From the NCBI GenBank assembly GCA_029964075.1, contig CM057144.1, forward strand, positions 10,749,281 through 10,813,280: a stretch of DNA of 64,000 nt, written 5' to 3'. The translations under genes were made by a program, and so were the position numbers. The notes beneath the pieces were generated by a model that had not been told where the DNA came from, ran no database searches, and saw only the letters and a program-made list of their open reading frames with translations. The stretch comes from Patiria pectinifera (taxonomy: Eukaryota > Echinodermata > Asteroidea > Valvatida > Asterinidae). Below are positions 53,465 to 64,000 of the stretch, piece by piece (the first letter of the stretch is position 1; every line of letters begins with the position of its first letter).

Positions 53465-56412
53465 ATGGTTGTTACTTGTTGTTGTTGCAACAAGCGGCAC
53501 ATGAAAGACTCGGGAATAAAATGTTTCCGTTTTCCCGATTTTGAGGCCTTTCCAGTGCAACGGCAGGCTTGGATTTGTGCCGTACGGCAACACAGCGACT
53601 GGACAGATGTCTTTGATGAGCAGTGGCAACCATCACTACATGATAGGATCTGCAGTCGACACTTTGTTTCTGGTCAGTAAACAGGTAAAGGTCTATCACT
53701 AGGCCTACATGATCTATGGGCATTGTTTGAGGTTTTTATAAATCATGAAAGCCTCAACCGGTTAAGATTATTTGTGTTTTTATTTCAACAAACCATGGGA
53801 GGAATAAATTAAAAACATAAGAATCATGAATGATTAGGCCTAGGCCAGGGGACCTAGGCCTAGCCTAGGCCTCCAGGCCTATGATAAAAAAGGGTCTATT
53901 CTTAGGCAATTGACGAGGCAAACCATCATGACCATGCTAACCAGCATGACAAGTGAAGTGCTAGCCTTGACATGGCCCGCACTGGAGTAGGATAGACTCC
54001 AGGACTCTGCATCATCATGCATGCAATAAAATATTTTGGGTATTTATTATTATTATTGATAAATGGATAGTATTATGCAAAGACATAGGGGAAAAAATGT
54101 AGCTGAACTCATATTGCAATTTCATCATAACCTTGATTTTATTTTAATTATTCTTTATCTTTTCTGATTTGGGATTTTGCAGGAAATTACTCCAGAGATG
54201 ACAATCATGTGGACTTCGTTCCAACTGTATTTAGCGGAACTACAGCTGACCAACTCAGGAAAGGGCAGGAGCAACTTAAACGTCACGAGAGATGGCAGAA
54301 GCGCTCAGATCGAAAGAGGAAGCAAACCACCACTTCACCATCCATGCCACAGCTGGAACCAGACCCAGTGACTAAGTACGTTTGCATTTTTCTTATGACA
54401 TTTGATTTACATACACTATCAGTCTCCTTTTTGAAAAGATCACTTCACTTAATGAGATGCGAGAGAAGTATCAGGGTTCTCGCGGCATGAAAACAAAAGA
54501 TAAGAAATAAAGTCTTATATATGGTCAAATAAAAAAAAAACATGTTTAGTGCTTGCCTTTTTGCAAAAAAAGGAAGCGGGAGGGAGGCCCTTTGATTGAT
54601 TTAATTCTCCAAAATGGCCACCTGACTAGGCTATGTTGCAAAATGGCTGCCAGTTTTTTGTTTTTTTTATTACCGCCATTGGACTCAGGAAATGACATAC
54701 CAGCTATGGGCTAGGCCAAAATGATGTCTGTTTAAAATTTATCATTTTTTGGTTGCTAAAAAAATGAAATAGGAGGCGGCCTCCAAAGAGCAAGTGGGCG
54801 GGAACGCTAAACGTGGTTTTTTTAATTATTTGACCTAGTTCTTTTCTCAAATTCCAGCCCTAAACAGTAAATTAATAGTCATGGAATTTTTTTGAGGACC
54901 AATATATTTTGAATTTTAAACTTTTTGTAAGTTCATTTTTGTTTAACTTCAGGCCCAATAAAAAAAAAACCCAGGTTATCATCCCTGCCCACATGCCTTT
55001 TTGAAGCAACCGCCTTTAATTTAAATTGTTTATACACCTCAATTTTTTTTATAATGCATAAAAATAAAAATTAATTGGTTACTTTGATTAAATACATACA
55101 ACATTGTTTAATGTGAATAAGTTTACTCTACTTAGGCCAAAACATAATAGTTCCGCATCTGGTTACCCTACCTACCCTGAATGGAAAAAAAACCCAGCAC
55201 ATCACGGCTTTCCCTACATGTATACCTACCTAACTCATGTAATTTTCAAATGCCATGTATTAATCAGAAGCATTTCTTTGGCCTAATGCAAAGCCCAATG
55301 CTAATTGCCTTTTCCCAAAATCTTTTTGTTTTTTAAATTTTTTTTCCAGCAGCTCGCCTTTGCTGCCACCATCCACAAAGAGGAGGAAGGAAAATTGTGT
55401 GCACGAAACAACTACCCGACAAGCTTCAAGTCAGACCATGGATCCCCAGGAATGTGACCCACACAAAATGTACCGTGATGAAATAGCAAATCTAAAATCT
55501 GATATTCGCTCCCTACACAGTAAAGTGGACAAACTAAAGTGGTCCAATGATAGAATTAAATCTGACAAAAAATGTAAATTCTATACTGGTCTTCCTTCTT
55601 ATTTAGTTTTTCTGTGGTTATTTCATCAGCTTGTTCAGGGTGTGTCTTCTTCGTTTTGCAGATGTCTTAATTTAAAGGATCAGTTATTTTTAGTTCTTAT
55701 GAAGCTTAGGCTGGATTTACTTTTTGATGACATAGCGGACCGCTTTCAAATATCACGATCCAGCGCTTCCAAGATATTTAATTTATGGATTAAGCACATG
55801 GCTGGCAAGATGAAGCCATTGATACATTGGCCAGATAGAAACACTCTTAGACGCACTCTTCCCAAAGCTTTTAAGAAGTCAAAGAAGTATCGCAAAACAA
55901 CAGTCATCATTGACTGCTTTGAAATATTTATGCAACGTCCTTCAGATCTCAAACTTAGAGCACACACATATAGTCACTACAAACATCACAATACTATCAA
56001 AGTTTTAATAGGCATTTCACCTACTGGTGCAGTTATGTTTTTGTCCAGATGTTTTGGAGGTAGAGTTTCCGATAAAACATTGACCCAGAAGAGTGGGCTT
56101 TATGAGAAACTGTTGCCTGGTGACCTCATCTTAGCTGACAGGGGGTTCACTATTGGTGAGGAACTTGCTGTACATGGTGCCACTCTGGCCATTCCTGCAT
56201 TCACTAAAGGGAAGAAACAACTATCTGGACAGGAAGTTGCAGGTTCACGCAGTCTATCAAATGTCCGCATCCATGTAGAAAGAGCAATAGGGCGTATTAA
56301 GGAATTTCACATTTTGCAGCATGTTGTACCCATAACGTTTGTTAGAACTATAGATGACATAATTGCAGTGTGTGCTGCATTGACCAATCTTCTTCCAGCT
56401 CTAGTCAAGTAG
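53465..56412 (+). CDS. THAP-domain DDE transposase (ISL2EU type), three exons, 487 aa
   Basis: The exons are 53465-53672, 54183-54375 and 55350-56412. Phases 1 and 2 match at the joins and the total is 1464 nt. I chose the ATG at 53465 because the THAP zinc finger starts there ('MVVTCCCCNKRH', then 'FRFPD', a Trp, 'RICSRHFVSG'; C2CH ligands and the family's FP and HF residues). A basic linker follows, then a coiled segment ('RDEIANLKSDIRSLHSKVDKL'-like), a helix-turn-helix ('DIADRFQISRSSASKIF') and the DDE_4-type catalytic core with D in 'VIIDCFEIF', D in 'LILADRGF' and E in 'HVERAIGR'. No stop or shift is seen, so it may be active. It should bind the element ends and cut and join DNA in the nucleus. 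Confidence 0.9.
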
Positions 56413-57039
56413 TGTGGCTACCTCAATTAAAGGAACTAAACATCCAATTTGTTCTGTGGACACTACTGTCCATCTCATTTTATACCCTAAACGGGCTCCT
56501 TGCGCAAACAAGAGAGGCTTCTTTGTTATCACTTTTGAGAACCATGTGCATGAATTCCTGAATGTACCAAAGTTTTTAGTCACAGTGTCTTCATGTGACA
56601 GTCAGGCGTGGTCGATGCGCAAATATGTTCATGTTTCTAACAATAGTCTGCCACTGCCAGACTAATCCGCACCCCACTGACTTCTGATCATGCTAAAAAT
56701 GCAGTGGATGAACTGGGAACCAGTCTAGGTCTCCCCCAACTCTCTTTCTCTGACTGTTGGGAGTATTTGTGCACGGAGCCCGTAAGGGAACATAAGTACG
56801 ATGAACCAATCTTTACCATGTCAATAATGCAGTAATGTGACCATTAAAAGGTATTAAGGCCAAAAAAAAAGTCTTGCTCTTCAGTGTGTGGACTGCAGAG
56901 CAATGCAGTGGCATAGCCAAAGTGCACCCCCAACCAAAACATCCCAAGTTTCCTTAATTAAAGTGACAAAAAAGGTTTTGGTAGTTTCATCTGCCGCTCT
57001 ATTTTAATTTTCATTTCCTGATTCCGGTTATAGTATAGT

Positions 57040-57345
57040 ATTTTCATCTAGATTGGGGATGAGTGAAAAAATGCATGCATTGGGGTTCACCGTTTCAAAT
57101 GCATCTACATCTAGATCTCGAGTCAAGTGGCTGTTGATGTGGGGTTAAATGGTCATACTGTAGTTTTTAGAGTGGTTATCGGTCAAATTCCCTTCATTTT
57201 ATAGGCAATCTTTATTCCAAAAACATGCATAGGGGTTCAATCTTTTCAATGCGAGATCAACCCTTGCCATTCTTGCATTCACGAAGGTGAAAAACTATCA
57301 TGAGAGGAATTTGCAGGTCACACAATCTATACAATGTCCAAATCC
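57040..57345 (+). pseudogene. Fused, decayed fragments of the nuclease and transposase genes
   Basis: 57040-57225 resembles 59830-60060 (nuclease gene; shared 'gagtgaaaaaatgcatgc', 'atgcatctaaatc/acatc', 'gtggctgttgatg'). 57235-57345 resembles 56178-56285 (transposase; 'ttgccattcttgcattcac', 'ttgcaggt', 'caatgtcc'). Both are in the same orientation as in the intact element but in reversed order, and full of changes. They look like relics of an older copy embedded between the two genes. Confidence 0.65.
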
Positions 57346-57478
57346 ATTTATTTTACAAGAATAAATAATTTCAACTTAACTTTTTTATTCCATTGCTTTT
57401 TGTGCAAATTAAAATATGGTGAAGTACATGTACAGTATAAATGTATATAGGTAGGCCTATAGTTTGACATGACCTAAA

Positions 57479-57863
57479 GGCAAAAAAAAAAAGTCTCCGG
57501 TTTCTGGTGTGGAGCTTGTCCCAAAAGTCGTGCGGCAACACAGCTTGTTTTTTGTTTTTGTTTTTGTTTTACTTTTTTTTTCAAATGTTGGCTGATGATT
57601 GCAAATGGTGCCCGACTAAATTTAGTGCAAAATATATGGGAATCTAGAGAGGACACATAAAGCTTACTTGTATACTTAATCACAACTCCCATGTTTTAAA
57701 ACACGTTAAAATTGTGCAGCAGCAGATTCCAATCAAACCAGTGAGTGTGGCAGTTTTGAGACATCATATCTTGCATTGAAAGTTTTTTTTTTTCATTTTG
57801 CTGGTTTGCATGGCTACGGTGACGTGCGCATACCAGAAACCGGAGACTTTCATTTTTTGGCCT
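57479..57863. mobile_element. MITE inside the ISL2EU element
   Basis: 'ggcaaaaaaaaaaagtctccggtttctggt' at the left is matched inverted by 'accagaaaccggagactttcattttttggcc' at the right. About 385 bp, non-coding, between the convergent transposon genes. Confidence 0.65.
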
Positions 57864-58972
57864 AGCACAAATAAATAACTTAAATACATCAATAGTTTTT
57901 TAAATATTTTGCCTTCAAACTGACCATACAACTCACAAAAATATTATTTAAATTACATTTGAATTTGAAATACATGTATATGATAAAATATGTGATATTC
58001 TAATTCTTCTGCAATATATTAATATTTAGGCCAACAAAATAATTTGTGTGTTTACGGTAACAGTCTGGGGGAAAACAAATTCAGGTAGATAGGTAGGGAA
58101 ATGATTTTATGCTGATTTTTTTTTCTTCTTTCATTCCAGTTTGAATGTTCTTTTGCAATGTTTGAGACTCATTAACAATATATGTGTACTGTATTTTTTT
58201 GCAAAATGACAAACAGTTTTAGGATGGCAATTTGGCCCCATAATTTCCAGGTACCGTAAACATGACATTTTTTTTTAGCCTATGGGAATAAATATGTAAT
58301 TGGTTGGTTTAAAACATGTACACTTAAAACCAAATTGGTTTGTGAACAAACAGTTGCCAGAATTTTAGATTACAGTGTGCATACATGTAGTAAAATTGCC
58401 TTTTAGTGATTTGTTGTTGTGTCAGTTCATGACAGACAGCCAATGAGCAAACTTTCCTCACAAACGTCAAAATGAAAGATGCCAATTGTTTTTCCATAAA
58501 AAAATCTTAATTACATAGTTTATTTTATACAGTATATTTAACAAATGTCTAGTGCACTTATAAAAGATTATACATAAATAAATCTGAAGATTGGAGGAAG
58601 CAAATCCCCACTCTGTATTGTTTGTAACTTTTGTTTTTGCCTCATTTCACCTTTACTTCAATGTACTTTTTCTCAGTTCTGTTTCATTTTGCCAGGGTGG
58701 GGGTGCTGATAGCAGTTGATCAAGTCGGAATTGCTAACTTAAAAAAAAAAAAATTATATACATGTACACGTACATGGTGCTTGATGCATGCACATCCACA
58801 CATGTAGACGTACAATATGTGCAAGCACTGTTTTAATTGTTATACATGTACTTAAGTGAAACGGGCGTTTAGTATAACTTGTCATGCTTCTGGAAAGATG
58901 TAAACTAAGTGTGTTTGGTAATTTGAGACACCGAATTAGTGCAATTCCGACTTGAGTCAAGTCTATCCAAAA

Positions 58973-61806
58973 CTACAACTCTGGCTTTTGTGCAATCTTT
59001 ACAATTGAAGGCTGGAGATATTGTTTAAAAAACAGTTCACTGTATTCCTTAATTGCTTTCCACTGGTCTGCATTATGATGAATCTTCTGCACAAACATTC
59101 CTTTGGATGTCCAAACAACAAACAACCCAGATGATACATTTTTCAATTTGTTTAGAACACCAATTTGACACAACACTTGGTAAAAGTAGTCATGTTTTTC
59201 CTTCAGAGAGATTGTACAATTTTGTTCATGTCCTGTCACATTCAAACAGTCAATGGCTTTGGCTCCAGCAAAACTTTGTGGATCTAGGTTGTGTGCATTT
59301 TTTTTGTTGTGTGGACATTTGACCTCCACACACTGCACCCCACAACATGTGCAACTGACCATGGCATCAGGAGATGCTCCAAGAAATGGTGAATCTGGGT
59401 CTATGTAGAGCCCAACATTCCACAGTGTAACATTTTGATGGCCCTCTAACTCTAAACACTGTTTCAGAGAAGCCAAGGCCACTGACTCATGATCAATCCC
59501 CCATTTCATGGCTCTGGTTGGAAAGAACGAGTTAAGTCCAAGCATTTTGGAGCAGAGTGAAGAGACATCCCTCTTTGACGATCCATTTATGAATTTGACC
59601 ACAGACCCCAGTACTGATGCAGTAATTCTACCATAACGATAGAGGTGCCACAAGTTTGATTTTCTCTGTCCAGATGTGCTTGATGCAATGAGTTCTGCTT
59701 GCTCTTCAGAGATTTGCTGACGGTCCGGAACTTCAGTTGCTTTAAGGTGACAATAGGGTGTTGGTAGTTCTGTCTGCAACTCTAGTTTTACATTATTTTC
59801 ATTTTCTGATGCTGTGTCAGTGTCTTCATCTTGCTTAGGCAGGAGTGAAAAAATGCATGCCTCTGGGCTTACCCTTTTCAATGCATCTAAATCAAGATCT
59901 CCTAAAGTGGCTGTTGATGGAGGGTTGAGTGGGCGTACTGACCTATTTTCTTGCCGGCCTTGACTTGACTGATGTTTAGGCTTTGTGAAGCTAAGATCTT
60001 TAAGGGTACATGGGTCTAAGTCCCTCCCATTCATGCAGTCTTTGTTCCAACTACAGGCCTTTTCAGTGCATGCCTGTGAAGTGTAACCTAGGCGGTTCGC
60101 TGCCTCCAGCTTGAACATTACTGCTGCAATATGGCTGCATGCCTCTCCAAGCCTGGAAATAAAATATATGTAACACAAAATCATGTTAATGGAAGAAAAT
60201 CTCCTTATCACCCCAATCCAAGAACACAAATGTGTAGGGCCCCGGTTTAGTTTCGATCAAATTGCAGTCAAGGTGTTTTCTTATTTAAATATGCCCTTTT
60301 TAACTTGAAGCAGATTTCTGATGACACATTTCTTTTGTAATTGTTGAAGTTCCTTGGGGTAGAAATTCAAATGTTCTTATGCTGTTTATGGTTGGTGCTA
60401 TGTGATTCAGCACACCTTACGTGTTCACAGTACCCCCAAATTACCCTAAAAAATCAGCACCCCATACATGAATGTTCCTACTGTCGCCGACTAGTTTCAT
60501 TAGTTAGTCAAATAATTAAAAGTGGATTTTGTTCCCTCATAGGAACCAGGCCCGTAGATACACAATCACCTTGTGAGTCGGCACTAAACCTAGACCTGTT
60601 AAGCTAGCGTCAATAACATAGCCAAGTTCACGGGTCTTAAAACATAATATTTTTGTCAGATTTTAGTATAAATATTCCAAGTGATTTTGATGCACTTCTA
60701 ATGACGTAAGCGATTAATTTCGTAAAGCGCATTGATTTTTTCCTGATGTAATGAGCTATGTAGGAATAAATGATTTTGCTGTGCCAATGACTACTACTAG
60801 CATTCAGTAGTTGGCTACTGTTACTATTGTAAAGTTGGTACTTGGAGGTACATGTGACTAAGTACCATTTACCCTGAAAAAATATTTGCACTTAAAATCC
60901 TTCAACTTGGCTAAAGTTTAAAGAGTAAACCTTGGAATGAATTTTTACAAAACATAAAGTAGGCCCCTAGTCATAAAATATATTTTATATGCTGCTTCTG
61001 AAAAGCATGTTGTCCTTTTCGGAATGAACGTTGCAACCTGACGCTGCTTTTTTTCTTCAAAATTATATCATCTCATCATAATGATGATTGGACATGTTGG
61101 ACATGACTCTGGGACTGAGAAACACTTCCAATTTGTTACTGTTAGGAAATACTTCAAAAGTTCTCTCGACTGTCCATAGACTTTGTACACAACCGCTGAA
61201 GTGGCGTCAGGTTGCAACACTTTTCCTCGTCACAAAACTAATTGAAGTAAAGCTCTTCTCTTACCCTGCCATGCACATGCAGTGAGCAGCAACTACTGAT
61301 CCTGTGGATTTGTTGATCATTATCCAGGTACTCACAGGGGGTTTGGTCAAGCTCTGTGAATGAGTGACCCTGCTTCGAAGTACACACACAGGGCTATCAG
61401 CACTTACTGAAGAATACAGTATGGCCTGGACAAATCCATTCACAAAGTAGCTGTAGGAGTCCAATGACTTGAATGATTTCATTGAGTCTTTAGTGTATGG
61501 GCCAGGTGAATTAATCAAATAATTATACATGTCGCCATACTCGAAGCTTTCAGGCCACAAGGTTGGGTTGTTACTGTACTGCAATCCTCCACCGAACGGA
61601 TCCGGTATCTGTAAAGTTCCGTTTGGAAATTGAACTGTTAATTTGTCATTGTACCTTTCTCTCGATAACTGATCAAGTTGGTTGACATATGATGATGTAC
61701 ACTCCGAACGACTTGCCTTCGGAAAATACAAATGCTCTTCATATATTTGATTAATAACGGATAGTATCGGCCGTCTTCTTGCGTACGAGTGCTCGTCCGA
61801 GTCCAT
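58973..61806 (-). CDS. SWIM zinc finger plus YqaJ-type nuclease (ISL2EU accessory protein), two exons, 573 aa
   Basis: The exons are 61806-61265 and 60152-58973; the donor GG|GTAAG and acceptor tttccag give an exact join. The split falls within a SWIM zinc finger: 'AHCMCMAG' joins to 'LGEACSHIAAVM' (CxC...CxH). The YqaJ/lambda-exonuclease-like domain follows. Its catalytic pattern is 'GRITAS', 'WGIDHESVAL', 'PFLGASPDAMV' and 'CVEVKCPHN'. An upstream in-frame ATG at 61896 would add 30 residues; I prefer 61806 (MDSDEHS). The frame is intact. In this transposon family the nuclease is paired with the DDE transposase; its exact role in transposition is not established. Confidence 0.88.
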
Positions 61807-62129
61807 TTTACTATTTAGAAAGTGCGCTAAAAAAAGCAGACGTTTGCCAACCAGCAAATGCGCATGCGTCGGTTTCCGGTCAATGTTTACAAACAAAGGA
61901 AAGGCCTATACGCGCTACGCACAACGCGCAACGCGCACACCAGCATGCATTTGCACACAAATACCGCGCCTCGGAAATAGTACTTTGGTTGCTAATGGTA
62001 TAGTACTTTGGTTGCTATGCGCATAGTACTTTTGGCCGTGCACAGAAATAGCAAAATTAGAAAGTAACATGTGACTCGCTCTCGGCCAATCAAGACACAG
62101 AATCTGTGGGTGAGGTGTTATAACACGGG

Positions 62130-64000
62130 CTATTTGTTACACATTCATGTTTACCATGAGGATAAACGCCCAGGTATGGTAGGGAATGGGCCGTGTGGCA
62201 CATTACGGCGCTATATTGTTACATTACAAAATTACATCTAGCACATGAGATTTTAAAGGTACATGTACAAGCAAAATGTCCCATCCCATTGAAGTTAGCT
62301 TATCCCACATCCAAATAAGATTGGGTGTTCGACTTCTTATTTGGCACGAAAAAAACCGTCAAACTCGAGAAGCGCGACCCACAAAAAAGAAACGAACACA
62401 CCAAAGGTACTTCCGAGTGTGGGTGTTCAAACACCTTGGCCCAGCGCCTTCATTGTGAGAAGCCATGCGGTTTGCCTCATGATAACACGCACTCTCCCAC
62501 GACTCATTACAAAAACTGACATCAATTTCAATTTGAATACATGAATGTACAACCTACTGAAGATGTGCAAAAATATAATGACGTCGTCATGACGTCAACA
62601 TGTATCAAAAGTCAAGCAATGAAAGAATTATAGATTAAATCTTTGGAAATCAATAAAAAAAATAAACCGTGAGCGACCTGAACTTGAATTTTGCGGGAAT
62701 GGATAGAATAATTCAGGATCTTCAGTTTATCTGGTGTCTGCAATATCACGTAACCCTTCCTTCTGGTCCAAACCGGAAGTGCCTTATGATATGAAAGTCG
62801 AAAAAGTTGTTAACTTATCTTCAACGATGTTAATCTCTGACTGACGTCGTAAAATGTTAGAGCGCCCCACTAGCAGCAGGACTTTAAAATGTCAAAAAAT
62901 AATTTTCATTTGATGGGTGTGGCGAAGTTTGCGGTAATCGCTTCAAAATTAATGTATATGATGAACTTTATGCGAAAAAAAAGATTGATGACGTCATCAG
63001 ACCGGAAGTTAAAATGAAAAGATCTTTAAACCTTAAAAAATTGCTAAACAATTTGTTTGTCAAGATAGGCCGGGAGTGGAGCAGAATTAGACCCAAGTCC
63101 AAGCACTTTCTCCTGAAGAGATTCGTAAGTAATTAAATCTTAAGTAAAAAGTATTGTTTATTGAGAGTCTGTATAATTAAATAACTTATGTAAGATGCTA
63201 TTCAAGTTTTCTTTATGGAAGTTTAGAACAAGTTATTTATTTATAGTTTTGAATTTGATGGCTTTAGAGTCACTTCACAAATTTGAAGGGCTCACCTGTT
63301 TAATTTAAAGGATTTGAAGAGTCGATGATTCGTTGTAGAAGCGTAACTGAGGACTTACCACATTTACTGCTATAATTTGAAAAGAAAAGAGAATCCAGGC
63401 ACTTGTAAGGTTTTGGGTATTTCTTTAATAGATGGCCACCATATCCGCTCCGTTCACAAGTACCCCCTCACCGGCAAAGGAAGTACAGTTGGGGGTGCGC
63501 GGCCACTGCGTGTACGTGAACAAATCCCCTGGTGTACGCGCGTCACACACAAGGAACGGTGCGCGTCAACCAGCGAAATGTACCGCCCATGGGACGTCGT
63601 TGCTAGGTAAAAGAGCGCCCTCTTTTGGTAGCGCACGGAGCTCATATGCCGCAAAGATGCCCGTGATACCCACATTTCCTACCTGTTGATGGTCATAAGC
63701 ATCAGAGAAAGTCTGTCCATCCTAAAACATGCAACCAAGCTGGGGACATTTTTAAGTGACCAAATCAAGCATATTGGGAGCACGACCAACCAATATCACC
63801 CACGAAACGAACCAGTCAGGAACAGTGGCGTAGCCACCGGGGGGCGTGGGGGGCGACCGCCCCCCCCCCCATGAAACCTTGTCGCCCCCCAGTCGCCCCC
63901 CACTGAGATTTTGAGTTTCTAAAAAAATTATCATTGATCTACATGACGCCATGGGCCCTATTATGTACTACAATGTATCTTTTGCTTAGAAAATATTGGT
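62130..64000. other. Right edge: no gene seen
   Basis: It contains a 'gacgtcgtcatgacgtc' palindrome near 62580. At 63830-63905 a G/C-rich end ('ggcgtagccaccggggggcg...ccccccactgagattt') looks like the terminus of a DNA transposon running off the window. Short frames around 63377-63690 have no support. Confidence 0.45.

Larger units (their letters stand above)
52965..62129. mobile_element. Autonomous ISL2EU-type DNA transposon, two genes
   Basis: A terminal inverted repeat is shared between the left (53094-53123, 'ttataacacttcacacacagattctgcttga') and the right (62095-62126, the inverse of 'cagaatctgtgggtgaggtgttataacac'). Outermost CCCGTGT/ACACGGG is at 52965-52971 and 62123-62129. The left end has an extra fold-back hairpin ('aatattgaatgctt' and its inverse) of about 125 bp. 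It encodes a THAP-DDE transposase (+) and a SWIM-YqaJ nuclease (-), converging on about 2.6 kb of noncoding DNA. The combination of DDE transposase and YqaJ nuclease is diagnostic of ISL2EU elements. Target duplication is not clear from the sequence. Length is 9.2 kb. Confidence 0.85.

Noticed and set aside
60341..60607. 88-codon plus-strand frame in the nuclease gene intron
   Set aside because: No domain, and it lies opposite a spliced minus-strand gene.

Overview
The window is animal nuclear DNA: long genes broken by GT-AG introns, abundant transposons, and no bacterial features. The mix of a THAP/YqaJ DNA transposon (ISL2EU type), a DIRS retroelement, a Penelope-type hammerhead motif, tRNA-derived SINEs and a giant receptor with repeated 'DxTPP' FN3-like modules suits a marine invertebrate, probably a deuterostome (echinoderm, hemichordate or cephalochordate). 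That placement is inference.

Host gene 1 (+ strand, off the left edge to 50877). I could join 36 exons by splice sites and reading phase into one open frame of 6939 nt (2312 residues plus stop, divisible by three). The start codon and signal peptide lie upstream of the window. The predicted product is a type I cell-surface protein: FN3-like repeats (372-8258), a Cys-rich possible lectin-like region (8383-16017), more FN3-like sequence, two furin-type sites (exons 19828-19953 and 22445-22649), cadherin/VCBS-like modules (23709-47179), EGF modules, a transmembrane helix (49236-49331) and an acidic cytoplasmic tail.

Host gene 2 (- strand, 40370-37915) lies antisense inside the 21.6-kb intron (23877-45472) of gene 1. 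It has a TATA box, a 5' UTR intron, and three coding exons for a 70-residue secreted precursor: signal peptide, short propeptide, RxxR site, and a four-cysteine mature peptide with pattern C-x6-C-x6-CC. I cannot assign it to a family, and it is the most novel item here.

Mobile elements. The same large intron also holds a 5'-truncated LINE (24176-26868, -), a DIRS-type retroelement with inverted terminal repeats and an internal complementary region (27413-32801, coding -), several MITEs, and a palindromic DNA-transposon complex (40690-44826). Smaller introns hold a foldback TA-flanked MITE, a Penelope-type hammerhead motif, a tRNA-Leu SINE, a SINE with a nested MITE, and a tandem array made from a host exon. 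Downstream of gene 1, 52965-62129 is an apparently complete two-gene ISL2EU-type transposon: a THAP plus DDE transposase (three exons, +) converging on a SWIM plus YqaJ nuclease (two exons, -), with terminal inverted repeats.

No gene was found in 50878-52964 (3' flank of gene 1, with local duplications) or in 62130-64000.
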